From contig NZ_JPRK01000009.1 of assembly GCF_000832125.1 (NCBI RefSeq), forward strand, positions 173,673 through 237,672: 64,000 nt of DNA. The letters run 5' to 3'. Positions 16,596 through 25,751 of this stretch are shown one piece after another. Numbering within the stretch: the stretch's first letter is position 1; every line of letters begins with the position of its first letter. Origin of the DNA: Flavobacterium hibernum. Its GTDB lineage: Bacteria > Bacteroidota > Bacteroidia > Flavobacteriales > Flavobacteriaceae. The notes beneath the pieces were generated by a model. That model did not search any database and had not been told where the DNA came from. It saw nothing but the letters and a program-made list of their open reading frames with translations. Position numbers and translations under genes: made by a program.

Positions 16596-17264
16596 ATGAA
16601 TTACCTATTACCCTTATTCTCTGTACTTTTAGGCTATGGTGTGGCTTTGTTTTTAAAACCAAAAAACAAAACCAACCTAAAATTATTACTAGCTTTTAGC
16701 GGTTCATTTTTATTATCCTTGACAGTAATGCATCTTTTGCCGGAAGTTTACGAGTCACACAATCATAATATTGGTTTATTTATCATGGTCGGGATTTTAT
16801 TCCAGATCATCTTAGAGTTTTTCTCAAAGGGCGCAGAACACGGACACGTGCACGGACATGCCAAAATGTATCAAATTCCGTGGTTACTATTTATAAGTTT
16901 ATGCATTCATGCCTTTCTTGAAGGATTTCCGGTAAGTCATCATCACGATTTAGCAGTCGGAATCGCCATCCATCATTTGCCAATTGCAGTGATTTTAACC
17001 ACATTTTTCATCAATGCAAGTCTGGACAAAAAAGCCATTTTTGCGTTCATGCTTACTTTTGCACTTATGACTCCGCTTGGAACTATTGCATCAGAATATT
17101 TACCTTTTTTAAACGAATATTATACTGAAATAACAGCAATTGTAATTGGTATTTTATTCCATATTTCGTCGACCATTATATTTGAAAGCAGCGAAGGACA
17201 TAAATTTAATGTAGCCAAAGTTTCTATGATTGTTCTAGGAATTCTATTGGCATTCTTTTTATAA
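16596..17264 (+). CDS. ZIP family metal transporter
   Basis: This integral membrane protein of 222 residues has seven or eight helices and the ZIP metal-binding motif on helices 4 and 5: HAFLEGFPVSHHHD and GIAIHHLPIAV. A histidine-rich loop (GAEHGHVHGHAK) precedes these. ZIP proteins import zinc, iron or manganese into the cytosol; the exact metal cannot be read here. No Zur or Fur box was identified upstream. Confidence 0.88.
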   Translation: MNYLLPLFSVLLGYGVALFLKPKNKTNLKLLLAFSGSFLLSLTVMHLLPEVYESHNHNIGLFIMVGILFQIILEFFSKGAEHGHVHGHAKMYQIPWLLFISLCIHAFLEGFPVSHHHDLAVGIAIHHLPIAVILTTFFINASLDKKAIFAFMLTFALMTPLGTIASEYLPFLNEYYTEITAIVIGILFHISSTIIFESSEGHKFNVAKVSMIVLGILLAFFL

Positions 17265-17346
17265 TTTGGTCGTGACCTTTAATTAAGACAATCTATAATT
17301 TTATAGCGAGAAAAGACCTCGAAAAGACACAAAATCTGCAAGGTTT

Positions 17347-17473
17347 TGTCATTTCGAGGAACGAGACTCGAGCGATAGCAAACAAGCGAAGCAAATCTCC
17401 GTAAGTAACTCCGCAACGAGAATCTAATCTCTGTCGAGCTTCTCGCGGAGATTTCTCGTTCCTCGAAATGACA
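17347..17473. repeat. Long intergenic hairpin repeat, copy 1
   Basis: The 127-base element starts TGTCATTTCGAGGAACGAGA and ends with the inverted copy. An inner ACTCGAGCGATAGC segment is not part of the stem. It is closely related to the elements at 41459-41583 and, with altered arms, 63901-63998. It is noncoding, and is probably a MITE/REP-like repeat or RNA hairpin. The rest of the gene-free 17265-17658 stretch holds only AT-rich sequence and a terminator. Confidence 0.75.
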
Positions 17474-17592
17474 ATATTGTGGTTAAAATACGTCTTTGCC
17501 CGAGTATATTTTTTTTCTAAAAGCTTAACTTAGTAACATTCGCTCCTATCACTAACGCAAAAATTAAGAAACTACCATATTCAAAAAAAATA

Positions 17593-17619
17593 CCTAACAG
17601 GTTTAAAAAACCTGTTAGG
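17593..17619 (-). terminator. Terminator of the beta-barrel receptor gene
   Basis: CCTAACAGGTTT at 17593-17604 pairs perfectly with AAACCTGTTAGG at 17608-17619. On the minus strand it is followed by a run of eight T. Confidence 0.85.
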
Positions 17620-17658
17620 ATACTTTAAAATTATCTAATTTTCTAATGGACAAATTAT

Positions 17659-20043
17659 CTAATTAGCCCTCTTTTTCTCCTCTTCATTTCCAAATTTGCG
17701 TTCGTTCACATTAATCTTTTTATTTCCAAAATTGTAAACTACAGATAAACGTGCAAATCGGTTACTTTCATTTTGGTTATAAACTTGCTTTACGCCATTT
17801 ACAATCGATACATCATTTTTCAAGTAAGACGTATTAAAAATATCATTTACTAAAACCGAAATTTGCAAAGCTTTGTTTAACAAATCTTGTTTAAAACCAA
17901 TATTCAAACTTGATACATATCCTGTGTCATACAAACCACTTTTATAAGGTGTAGTATAATTAAAATCTACTTGCAGTTTAGTCGCTTTACCCAAAGAAAA
18001 AGTATTATTTGTCGAAAAATCTACTTGAAGACTATTTGACGGAGTTGCATTGATATCTTTTATGAATTTAATATCCGAACCTAAAAAATACAATGAGTTC
18101 TCGCTCTCCCACCAATCTGCAAATTCGACCGAATATACTTCTCCAATTCCATAGTTAATTCCTTTAAAATAATTATCTCTAGACACAATTTGCGTCATAG
18201 TTTCTGGGTTTGCAGTAAATATTACACCATAACCATCTGTAACCACATTTACGAAAACACTAGATCTTAACGATTTTTTATACGAATGCGCAAATTCAAA
18301 ATTATCATTAAAAGAAGGTTTCAAGAACGGATTTCCTTCAGAATAACTATTACTGCTAATGTAAATTCGAAACGGATTTAATAAACTAAAACTTGGTCTG
18401 CGAATTCTTCTTCCGTAATTCAAACTAAAACTATTGTTTTCATTTCTTTTATAAGAGCTATAAAAGGTGGGAAATAATTTTAAATAATTGTTTATCGTTT
18501 CCTGATTTAGGTTTTCCGAAAAACCAGTCGTTTGTGTGTTTTCTAATCGAAGTCCAAGCTGAAAATTCCATTTTTCATTAATCTTTTTCTCACCACTAAT
18601 ATAAACTGCCTGATTGTTTTCGGTATATTTAAATCTATTCGATTGATTCAAATCCAATTCGGGAGTTCCGTTAATTGTATTAAAAAAAACAACATCACTA
18701 TTACTTTCTGTAAAACTCACTTTAGCTCCATAAGATAAATTTAAGGCTTCAAGCGGATGTTCCATATCAGCCTTAAAACTCAAATTATCAATTCCCTGAT
18801 TCGAAAGATTTCGTCCCGATTGATTTACGTCAACAAAAGTACCATCTGATGTATAATTATTTGCCAGAAATTCTCTGTCGAATTTTGAATCATAATTAAA
18901 GAAATCAACGTCAAATGACAACTTTCGGTTAAGAGAATCAAGCTTTGTAATTAAATGCAAATTATAAGTCTGATTGCCCGTTTTTCTGTCTAAGAAACTC
19001 TTATTAATAATATAATTGTCTAATTGATTTTGAGCATTATAATTATTAATTCTAATATCAGAATTAAAATCAGGATTGCTATTATCATTTAAAAATTGAA
19101 ATCCAATGGTTGTTTTATCCGATAAATCATAATCCAAAGCCAGTTTCCCAGAAAGGTTTCCTTCATTTAATTTCGTTATCGCATTCATTTTCGAAGGTCC
19201 TTCGACAAAATACATATCAAGAGATTCTTTAATGTTTCTAGCGCCTGTTTTTCCGTTAACGCTCGCCGAAAACCTAAACTTATTTTTATTATAAAAGAAA
19301 TTATTTCTCAAAGCAAAAATTCCATATTTATTTTGATCATAAGAAGCTGTAGTAGTGTTTTTCCAAGAATCGCGAGCCCCTTTTTTCATTACAATATTAA
19401 TTAATCCGCCAGTTCCCTCAGCTTCATATTTTGCCGATGGATTGCTAATAATTTCAATGTTCTTAATATCACTAGCCGAAATAGATTTCAGGAAATTATT
19501 CAGCTCCTCGCCCGTTAATTCAATCATTCTTCCATCAATCATAACACGCGAAGTTCCTTTTCCTAATATATTAATCGCATTATTCTGTACTGCAACGCCA
19601 GGAGCCGTATTTATAGCACTTAAAGCATCACCGCCAACAGTAGTTACATTATTCTCAAAATTGTACACCAAACGATCTGTTTTTTGTTCAATGGTATTTT
19701 TTTTAGTTTTAATTACAACCTCGCCTAAATTTGTAGCGTTCTCTTTTAATACTATAGTATTTAAATCGATATCTTTTTGAATTGCAAACTCTTTTTCAAA
19801 ACCTGCAAATCCCAAAAGACTAATTTCTACTTTATATAAACCTTCTTTCAGATTAATTTCAAACGAACCGTCTTTTTTACTTGTTGTTCCGTCTACAATT
19901 TTTCCCTCTAAATTTGATACCGAAATATCTGCCCATTCTAATACTGTTGTTTCGCTCGCTATTTTTCCTTTTAATTTTACAGTGGTCTGCGCTACACAAA
20001 ACAAAGGCAAGAGTAAAAAAATAAGGTGGTAAACATTTTTCAT
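17659..20043 (-). CDS. TonB-receptor-like outer-membrane beta-barrel protein
   Basis: The 794-residue protein has a signal peptide ending CVAQ, a carboxypeptidase-regulatory-like beta-sandwich (about 25-105), a plug-like domain (LSAINTAPGVAVQNN, RVMIDGR, IEIISNPSAKYEAEGTGGLINIVMKK) and a C-terminal 14-22 strand barrel. The family is often annotated outer membrane beta-barrel protein or TonB-dependent receptor and probably takes up or binds an unknown ligand. It is preceded by two tandem AraC-type regulators on the same strand, which may control it. No SusD-like partner follows, so a standard carbohydrate uptake pair is not present. Confidence 0.85.
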   Translation of the reverse strand: MKNVYHLIFLLLPLFCVAQTTVKLKGKIASETTVLEWADISVSNLEGKIVDGTTSKKDGSFEINLKEGLYKVEISLLGFAGFEKEFAIQKDIDLNTIVLKENATNLGEVVIKTKKNTIEQKTDRLVYNFENNVTTVGGDALSAINTAPGVAVQNNAINILGKGTSRVMIDGRMIELTGEELNNFLKSISASDIKNIEIISNPSAKYEAEGTGGLINIVMKKGARDSWKNTTTASYDQNKYGIFALRNNFFYNKNKFRFSASVNGKTGARNIKESLDMYFVEGPSKMNAITKLNEGNLSGKLALDYDLSDKTTIGFQFLNDNSNPDFNSDIRINNYNAQNQLDNYIINKSFLDRKTGNQTYNLHLITKLDSLNRKLSFDVDFFNYDSKFDREFLANNYTSDGTFVDVNQSGRNLSNQGIDNLSFKADMEHPLEALNLSYGAKVSFTESNSDVVFFNTINGTPELDLNQSNRFKYTENNQAVYISGEKKINEKWNFQLGLRLENTQTTGFSENLNQETINNYLKLFPTFYSSYKRNENNSFSLNYGRRIRRPSFSLLNPFRIYISSNSYSEGNPFLKPSFNDNFEFAHSYKKSLRSSVFVNVVTDGYGVIFTANPETMTQIVSRDNYFKGINYGIGEVYSVEFADWWESENSLYFLGSDIKFIKDINATPSNSLQVDFSTNNTFSLGKATKLQVDFNYTTPYKSGLYDTGYVSSLNIGFKQDLLNKALQISVLVNDIFNTSYLKNDVSIVNGVKQVYNQNESNRFARLSVVYNFGNKKINVNERKFGNEEEKKRAN

Positions 20044-20119
20044 AATTTCTAGTTTTAACTTGTTCGATTAATTTGAAGCAAAGTTGCCTTAGAAATTCTC
20101 TGTATGCGACCGACAAAAA

Positions 20120-20160
20120 AAAGTCGAACCAATTTCTGCTCAGGAAATCAGTTCGACTTT
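20120..20160 (-). terminator. Terminator between AraC paralogue and receptor gene
   Basis: AAAGTCGAAC at 20120-20129 pairs with GTTCGACTTT at 20151-20160. On the minus strand a T-run follows, so it ends the AraC transcript before the receptor gene. Confidence 0.75.
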
Positions 20161-20196
20161 ATTAAGCTCGAAGTACGACTTTTTACAAACCGTTAA

Positions 20197-21345
20197 TTAT
20201 GAAGCGTTTCTATAAGCTGTAGGTGTTAAATTGGTATATTTTTTAAAAGAAGTATTAAAGGATGATTTTGAATTAAAACCTACTTCGTATAAAATTTCTA
20301 AGACTGTTAAATCACTTTTTGAAGGATTTTTTAAAATACTCATGGCTTTTTGAATACGATATTCGTTTACAAAATCGAAAAAATGCTGATCCATATGATG
20401 ATTAATCAAAACAGATAAATCACGAACCGGAATCTCAATCTGGTTAGAAAGTTCCAGTATTGTAAGCGATGGATCTAGAAATGGTTCTTTCTCGGTCATG
20501 TATTGTTTCAAAGCCAAAATTTGAGTCGAAATAATATCGTTTTGAAGGTCTTTTACTTCGCTAATATTTTCATTTTTCTTAGGCAGAATATCTTTTGCCA
20601 ATTCTAATTTTGAATCGATACCTCTAAAAAGTTCAGGATGATTAAGCGCTTTTAATACAAACCAACAAGTGACTATTAAAGCCAAAAACTGCATTACAAC
20701 ATTTGCCCAAATCCACAAAGCATCAAAATCAGTATATCTTATAATGTTCTTTCCTATTGCTAAATAATACAACATAAAGATCGCGGTCGATAATTGAAAC
20801 AACCATTTAAAAATAGAAGTTTTAGGATTGGTATAATTTTCCTGATATATTTCTTTATACCTTTTTAAAGCCAAAAATACTCCAATACTATACACCACAA
20901 TTTGCACACCTAAAATTATCTGTAAGCCGTACAACTCAATTAACTGACTACGATGGTCGTAAAATTCTATTTTTTCGGCATTGCTCAAAAAATAGAGTCT
21001 AAATGCAAAAAACACATTAACTATTACAAATGGAACTACATGAATTAAATGCTTGGCTTGTAATCGAAAATCAGTAAAACAAACCGATACAATATACAAA
21101 TAGAAAACAGGAAGTGTTAAAGCGCAAGTAGTCCATCTAAAAAATTCTGAATTAAAATGACTTCTAATAAAATCTTCGCTAATAAAAATTCCAATATTAT
21201 CAATTGCAAAAAGCAGTAAGTACAAAGCAAAAAGCCTGTTTGCTAATTTATTTTGAGTTTTTACAGTTAATAAAAAGAATGCCAACAATAATGAAACAAA
21301 AACTGAAATCCAGCTCATAACACTTAAAACGCTATCTATATCCAT
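20197..21345 (-). CDS. Membrane-anchored AraC-type regulator, paralogue A
   Basis: The 382-residue protein has about seven membrane helices in its first 230 residues and a C-terminal AraC/XylS double helix-turn-helix domain (VGFNSKSSFNTSFKKYTNLTP). No periplasmic sensor domain is present, so it may detect a membrane or intracellular signal. It is very similar to the gene immediately upstream, with nearly identical DNA-binding domains, and is probably a recent tandem duplication. The ATG at 21345 (MDIDSVLS) is preferred to a TTG at 21369. Confidence 0.85.
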   Translation of the reverse strand: MDIDSVLSVMSWISVFVSLLLAFFLLTVKTQNKLANRLFALYLLLFAIDNIGIFISEDFIRSHFNSEFFRWTTCALTLPVFYLYIVSVCFTDFRLQAKHLIHVVPFVIVNVFFAFRLYFLSNAEKIEFYDHRSQLIELYGLQIILGVQIVVYSIGVFLALKRYKEIYQENYTNPKTSIFKWLFQLSTAIFMLYYLAIGKNIIRYTDFDALWIWANVVMQFLALIVTCWFVLKALNHPELFRGIDSKLELAKDILPKKNENISEVKDLQNDIISTQILALKQYMTEKEPFLDPSLTILELSNQIEIPVRDLSVLINHHMDQHFFDFVNEYRIQKAMSILKNPSKSDLTVLEILYEVGFNSKSSFNTSFKKYTNLTPTAYRNAS

Positions 21346-21363
21346 TATATTTTTTAGATTATT

Positions 21364-21385
21364 TAACAAATATAATATTTTAGTT
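21364..21385 (-). promoter_or_regulatory. Duplicated promoter region, AraC paralogue A
   Basis: This 22-base segment is identical to 22567-22588 in front of the sister gene and contains TATATTTG (minus strand), a TAnnTTTG match at 21367-21374. Confidence 0.65.
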
Positions 21386-21401
21386 CTTAAGCACGATTCA
21401 A

Positions 21402-22550
21402 TTATGACGAAGCGTTTCTATAAGCTGTAGGTGTTAAATTCGTATATTTTTTAAAAGAAGTGTTAAACGAGGATTTGGAGTTAAAACCAACTTCGTATAA
21501 AATTTCTAAAACAGTAAGTTGGCTTTTAGACTGATCTTTTAAAATATTCATTGCTTTTTGAATGCGATATTCATTTACAAAATCAAAAAAATGCTGATCC
21601 ATATGATGATTGATCAAAACAGATAAATCTCGAACCGGAATATTAATTTGATTCGAAAGTTCTTGTATGGTAAGTGACGGATCCAGATAAGGCTCTTTTT
21701 CTGTCATGTACTTTTTTAGTGCTAAAATTTTAGAAGAAGTAACTTCGTCCAGATCGTTTACTTTTTCAGGCGCAACAACACTTTCCCTTGGAAGCAAATC
21801 TTTTGTTAGTGCTATATTAGAATTAATTCCTCTAAAAAGCTCGGGATGATTCAAAGCTTTCATTACAAACCAGCATATTACAACTAAAGCCGCGCATACC
21901 ATAAGCACATTTCCCCACAAAAAAACGTCTCTGGAAGCCGTATAACGCAATAAATTTTTAGAAGCCGTAATAGAATGCATTACTGCAAAAACACAATTCA
22001 TCTGAAAAAGCCATTTGTAAGTAGAATAACCGGGATTGGTATAATTTTCCAGATAAATTTTTCGGTATTTTTTTAAAACCAAAAAAATACTAATGATATA
22101 AAACCAATATTGAATTTCGATTAAAATCTGAAAAAAGTAAACCTCAGGCATTTGATTAAAATGAGCAATGAATTGCTCTTTTGCTATACCTGATTGCGAG
22201 TAAAATCTTGGTACCAAAACTAAATTCATAACAACAAATGGAAGCGTATATACCAAATGTTTCCACTTCAATCTAAAATCGTTGTAACAAACCGCTAAAA
22301 CATAAAGATAAATTAAAGGCATTTCCAGTAAACAAATTGTACTTCTTATAAGCTCTAAATCTGCATATTTCTGAGGAAATGAATAAGTAAAAAGTCCAGT
22401 AAAATCAATTGCCGAAAAAATAATAAACCAAGCAAATAAGCGATTTGCTAACTTATTTTCGGTTTTTACCGTTAATAAAAATAATGCTAATAGTAACGAA
22501 ACAAAAACAGCAATGTGAGCAATACCGTCTAAAAAGCTTAATTTATCCAT
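21402..22550 (-). CDS. Membrane-anchored AraC-type regulator, paralogue B
   Basis: The 382-residue protein has the same architecture as its downstream neighbour: an N-terminal seven-helix membrane region, a linker containing LNHPELFRGI, and a C-terminal AraC/XylS helix-turn-helix domain ending in NLTPTAYRNASS. The last 100 residues are almost identical to those of paralogue A, while the membrane region diverges more. This pattern suggests that the two sense different signals but bind the same DNA. Likely targets include the receptor gene downstream, though no operator was identified. Confidence 0.85.
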   Translation of the reverse strand: MDKLSFLDGIAHIAVFVSLLLALFLLTVKTENKLANRLFAWFIIFSAIDFTGLFTYSFPQKYADLELIRSTICLLEMPLIYLYVLAVCYNDFRLKWKHLVYTLPFVVMNLVLVPRFYSQSGIAKEQFIAHFNQMPEVYFFQILIEIQYWFYIISIFLVLKKYRKIYLENYTNPGYSTYKWLFQMNCVFAVMHSITASKNLLRYTASRDVFLWGNVLMVCAALVVICWFVMKALNHPELFRGINSNIALTKDLLPRESVVAPEKVNDLDEVTSSKILALKKYMTEKEPYLDPSLTIQELSNQINIPVRDLSVLINHHMDQHFFDFVNEYRIQKAMNILKDQSKSQLTVLEILYEVGFNSKSSFNTSFKKYTNLTPTAYRNASS

Positions 22551-22566
22551 CCATTTTTTTAATATG

Positions 22567-22588
22567 TAACAAATATAATATTTTAGTT
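22567..22588 (-). promoter_or_regulatory. Duplicated promoter region, AraC paralogue B
   Basis: This segment is identical over 22 bases to the region before paralogue A, including the TATATTTG -7-like element at 22570-22577 on the minus strand. Confidence 0.65.
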
Positions 22589-22732
22589 TGTGTAACCTAA
22601 CTACAAAAAAACAGTCTATACAAATAATAAATTAACATGAAAAAAAGATCGTAAATCATTGTGACTTTATGCTCTAAATTTCGCGATTGAAATAAAAAAG
22701 ATTAATTTTGACCTGTCCAATAACAAATAAAA

Positions 22733-23545
22733 ATGACATTCACGAAAATTACTGAGGAAGCTTCAAAATACGAGCATTTAGAAAAAATGTCGGTTCATGA
22801 ATTGCTAATTAACATCAATAAAGAAGACAAAACTGTTCCTGATGCCGTCGAAAAAGCCATACCCCAAGTAGAAGCTTTAGTAGCACAAGTGGTAACCAAA
22901 TTAAAATTGGGCGGTCGATTATTCTATATCGGAGCCGGGACATCTGGTCGTTTAGGTATTGTTGATGCCTCAGAATGCCCTCCTACTTTTGGAGTTCCAT
23001 TTGACTTAGTAAATGGAATTATTGCTGGTGGAGATACCGCTATTCGTCGTGCCGTAGAAAATGCCGAAGATAATGCTACACAAGCCTGGATCGATTTACA
23101 AGCCCATAATATTGGTGCAAACGATGTGGTAATTGGTATTGCAGCTTCTGGAACAACTCCTTATGTTATTGGTGGTTTAGAAACTTGTAACCAAAATAAT
23201 ATTGTTACCGGTTGTATCACTTGTAATCAAGGAAGCCCTTTGGCGCTTACAGCACAGTTTCCAATTGAAGTAGTTGTTGGTCCTGAATTTATTACCGGAA
23301 GCTCCAGAATGAAAGCCGGAACTGCTCAAAAATTAGTTCTTAATATGATTTCGACTGCTGCAATGATTCAACTTGGAAAAGTAAAAGGAAATAAGATGGT
23401 TGATATGCAATTGAGCAATGTAAAATTGGTCGATCGCGGAGTTAAAATGATTATAGACGAAATTCAGGTTTCTTATGAAGAAGCTTCAGAATTATTAAAA
23501 AAATACGGCAGTGTGAGAAACGCTGTTGATAATTATAAAAAGTAA
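22733..23545 (+). CDS. murQ: N-acetylmuramic acid 6-phosphate etherase
   Basis: MurQ cleaves the lactyl ether of N-acetylmuramic acid 6-phosphate, giving GlcNAc-6-phosphate and lactate during cell-wall recycling. It is a SIS-domain protein of 270 residues. The phosphosugar site GAGTSGRLGI is at 67-76, and E81 in DASECPP corresponds to the E. coli catalytic Glu83. The second SIS part contains GIAASGTTPYV and GSSRMKAGTAQK. No murP/anmK gene is adjacent. The following DUF6095 gene is on the same strand, 60 bases away. Confidence 0.93.
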   Translation: MTFTKITEEASKYEHLEKMSVHELLININKEDKTVPDAVEKAIPQVEALVAQVVTKLKLGGRLFYIGAGTSGRLGIVDASECPPTFGVPFDLVNGIIAGGDTAIRRAVENAEDNATQAWIDLQAHNIGANDVVIGIAASGTTPYVIGGLETCNQNNIVTGCITCNQGSPLALTAQFPIEVVVGPEFITGSSRMKAGTAQKLVLNMISTAAMIQLGKVKGNKMVDMQLSNVKLVDRGVKMIIDEIQVSYEEASELLKKYGSVRNAVDNYKK

Positions 23546-23605
23546 AAGGTTTTCTGTTTGGTCGTTTAACCACAACAACTTGAAACCTAAAACAAAATAA
23601 AAAAC

Positions 23606-23827
23606 ATGGCAACAAATAAAGAATTATTAGGAAAAGGAATTAAATATCTATCAGGTTCACTGCCTTTATTATTTATTGGTCCATCGTTGATTTATAATGC
23701 TTTTATGAATCAGCATACTAACTGGCATTATTTGGTTTTAGGAATCGGAATTGTAGCTTGTTTAAGTGCTATGTTCTTAATTTTTTATGGATTGAAAATT
23801 ATTATGAAAGGGTTGTTTAATGACTAA
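23606..23827 (+). CDS. DUF6095 family small membrane protein
   Basis: The 73-residue protein has two membrane helices, at about 14-30 and 41-64, and matches the Flavobacteriia-restricted DUF6095 family, whose role is unknown. It follows murQ closely on the same strand, a neighbourhood I recall as common in flavobacteria, so it may be co-transcribed. Confidence 0.75.
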   Translation: MATNKELLGKGIKYLSGSLPLLFIGPSLIYNAFMNQHTNWHYLVLGIGIVACLSAMFLIFYGLKIIMKGLFND

Positions 23828-23904
23828 GTTAGTCTTCTAAACAAACCCAACAGGTTTTATAAAGAATCTCTACAATTAAAAAAATCATTTATCTAAAACA
23901 ATTC

Positions 23905-24477
23905 ATGGAAGGTATAATTCACATTCAGAAAACGTTCGAAAAAGTCATTTACATTGACAAAAAAATAAACAATAGAGAGTTTGAAGATTGTGTTTTTAAA
24001 AACTGTGATTTCTCGAATAGTAATTTTGCTTACAATTCATTTTTAGATTGCGAATTTATCGATTGCAATTTGTCAATGACCAGTTTATCTGGTACGAGTT
24101 TAAAAAACGTAACTTTTAAAAATTGTAAACTTCTTGGAATTGCTTTTAACGAATGTGACGATTTTTTATTTCAGGTTTATTTTGAAGAATGTACGCTGGA
24201 TTATGCAGCATTCTCTAATAAAAAAATGCCCAAAACAAAATTCATAAATTCATCTTTGCGAGATGTTACCTTTATAGGAACCAATTTAACGAGTTCCATT
24301 TTTGATAATTGCAATTTAGAAGGTGCCATTTTTAATGATACACAATTAGCAGCTGTTAATTTTAAAACAGCATACAATTACAAAATTGATCCGGAATTTA
24401 ATCCGATGCGAAAAGCGCAATTTTCTAATGAGGGAATTGTAGGTCTTTTAGATAAATATGATATTAAGATTGTTTAA
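23905..24477 (+). CDS. Pentapeptide repeat-containing protein
   Basis: The 190-residue protein consists mostly of tandem A(D/N)LXX-like repeats (NCDFSNSNF, DCNLSMTSLSGTSL, SSIFDNCNLEGAIFNDTQL) that fold into a right-handed quadrilateral beta-helix. Some such proteins (Qnr, MfpA) mimic DNA and protect gyrase, but many are of unknown function. It has no signal peptide. Qnr proteins are around 215 residues with a defined repeat pattern that cannot be checked by eye, so resistance is not claimed. It is a single gene. Confidence 0.82.
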   Translation: MEGIIHIQKTFEKVIYIDKKINNREFEDCVFKNCDFSNSNFAYNSFLDCEFIDCNLSMTSLSGTSLKNVTFKNCKLLGIAFNECDDFLFQVYFEECTLDYAAFSNKKMPKTKFINSSLRDVTFIGTNLTSSIFDNCNLEGAIFNDTQLAAVNFKTAYNYKIDPEFNPMRKAQFSNEGIVGLLDKYDIKIV

Positions 24478-24620
24478 AAATCTTTATCTTTTTTTAAGGT
24501 TGTCACAAATTACAAGAATCTTCTCGGATTTTATTTTACCATAATAATTATTAATTTGTGTAAATTCGTGCTATTGGTAGCGAAAAAAACACAATTCCAA
24601 CTTCATAAAATTTTATAATC

Positions 24621-25196
24621 ATGGAAGTAAACGAATGTTACTTAGAAAGCGTTAAAAAACAATTCCTATACTATAAAATGTTGGGCGAAAAAGCAATACA
24701 TCAATTAGAACCAGAGCAGCTTTTTGTATCTCTAAACGAAGACACAAATAGTATTGCAACAATAATTAAGCATATATCCGGAAATATGCTTTCGAGATGG
24801 ACTGACTTTCTTACTTCTGACGGTGAAAAAGAATGGCGCAACCGTGATGCTGAATTTGAAAATGATTTAAAATCAAAAGAAGAAGTTCTTATTGTTTGGA
24901 ATAAAGGCTGGGATTGCTTTGAAAACACATTGAATGATTTAAAGCCAGAGCAACTTTCAGACATTATTTATATCCGAAATGAAGGTCATACTGTTATTGA
25001 AGCAATTAATCGCCAATTAGCACATTATCCATATCATATTGGGCAAATTGTTTTTTATGCTAAACAATTAAAAAACAGTAGTTGGGATAGTTTATCGATT
25101 CCGCGAAATAAATCCGGTAATTATAATGCCGAAAAGTTTGCCAAAGAAAAAGAAATCAAGAACTTTACCGATGACGAGCTAAAGAGATTGAAGTAA
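24621..25196 (+). CDS. DUF1572 family DinB-like protein
   Basis: The 191-residue protein belongs to the DinB/YfiT four-helix superfamily through DUF1572. The typical metal-site histidines are visible in IIKHISGNM near 53 and YPYHIGQIV near 139. Members are putative metal-dependent, thiol-related or detoxification enzymes, with no proven reaction for DUF1572. The C-terminal tail (AEKFAKEKEIKNFTDDELKRLK) is highly charged. Confidence 0.8.
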   Translation: MEVNECYLESVKKQFLYYKMLGEKAIHQLEPEQLFVSLNEDTNSIATIIKHISGNMLSRWTDFLTSDGEKEWRNRDAEFENDLKSKEEVLIVWNKGWDCFENTLNDLKPEQLSDIIYIRNEGHTVIEAINRQLAHYPYHIGQIVFYAKQLKNSSWDSLSIPRNKSGNYNAEKFAKEKEIKNFTDDELKRLK

Positions 25197-25203
25197 TACT
25201 TTT

Positions 25204-25275
25204 GTCAGACTTGCCGAAGTCAAAGCCTTTTTAAAAACGATTCTTCGACCCCGTTCAGGATGACATAAAATCTTT
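25204..25275. repeat. Intergenic TTCGAC/GTCAGACTTGCCG repeat
   Basis: GTCAGACTTGCCGAAGTCAAAG, spread over 25204-25225, and TTCTTCGACCCCGTTCAGG, around 25240-25258, resemble the arms of the chromosome-wide TTCGACxxxGCTCAG repeat, though pairing is weak here. Confidence 0.4.
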
Positions 25276-25344
25276 TGTAGCTTTTTGCCCTGATTGAAAT
25301 AGAAAGCAGAAAACAGCTCCTAAAAAAACAACTTAAATTAAATC

Positions 25345-25716
25345 ATGAAAAAAATTATATTCTTATTGCCATTTCTTGCCTTAGTATCTTGTTATAATGC
25401 CGAGCACAATTGCAAAGATTTTAAAAACGGAAAATTCAAATTTGAGTTTGAAGTAAATGGGGTTAAAAAAACAACAATTTTTGAACGTAAAGACGGCATT
25501 GAAATTGAAACTTTTGAAGGAAAAACAGATACCGCAACTGTACGTTGGGTAAGTGATTGTGAATATATTTTGGAGAAGAAACATCCGAAAAATATGGCGG
25601 AAGAAAAGGCTATTAGTATGAAGATCTTAACAACTTCTAAGGATTCTTATACGTTTGAATTTGGAATGGTAGGTTCGGACCAAAAACAACGCGGAACTGT
25701 TGTAAGAGTCGAATAG
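25345..25716 (+). CDS. Small putative lipoprotein
   Basis: The 123-residue product has a lipoprotein signal ending ALVSC (C16), and then a compact beta-rich domain (KFKFEFEVNGVKKTTIFER, VRWVSDCEYILEKK). It is likely membrane-anchored in the periplasm. Similar short proteins in databases are sometimes labelled DNA topoisomerase IV, but no topoisomerase domain or motif is present. Function unknown. TerC follows closely at 35 bases, so they may share a transcript. Confidence 0.7.
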   Translation: MKKIIFLLPFLALVSCYNAEHNCKDFKNGKFKFEFEVNGVKKTTIFERKDGIEIETFEGKTDTATVRWVSDCEYILEKKHPKNMAEEKAISMKILTTSKDSYTFEFGMVGSDQKQRGTVVRVE

Positions 25717-25751
25717 ATAATCGAATTTACATAACTAAAACAATTTATTGG

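Noticed and set aside
17347..17473. CRISPR-like array from recurring hairpin repeats
   Set aside because: Copies are tens of kilobases apart, with no regular spacers and no cas genes.
17659..20043. SusC-type polysaccharide utilisation locus
   Set aside because: No SusD homologue, glycosidase or hybrid two-component regulator is adjacent to this or the other receptor at 43111.
23905..24477. Qnr-type quinolone resistance protein
   Set aside because: Pentapeptide repeats are visible, but nothing in the sequence or neighbourhood supports gyrase protection, and assignment would need alignment.
25345..25716. Possible topoisomerase IV gene, as some databases label similar short proteins
   Set aside because: The 123-residue product is a lipoprotein with no catalytic tyrosine, TOPRIM or ATPase motif; the real topoisomerase IV genes are at 30114-35854.
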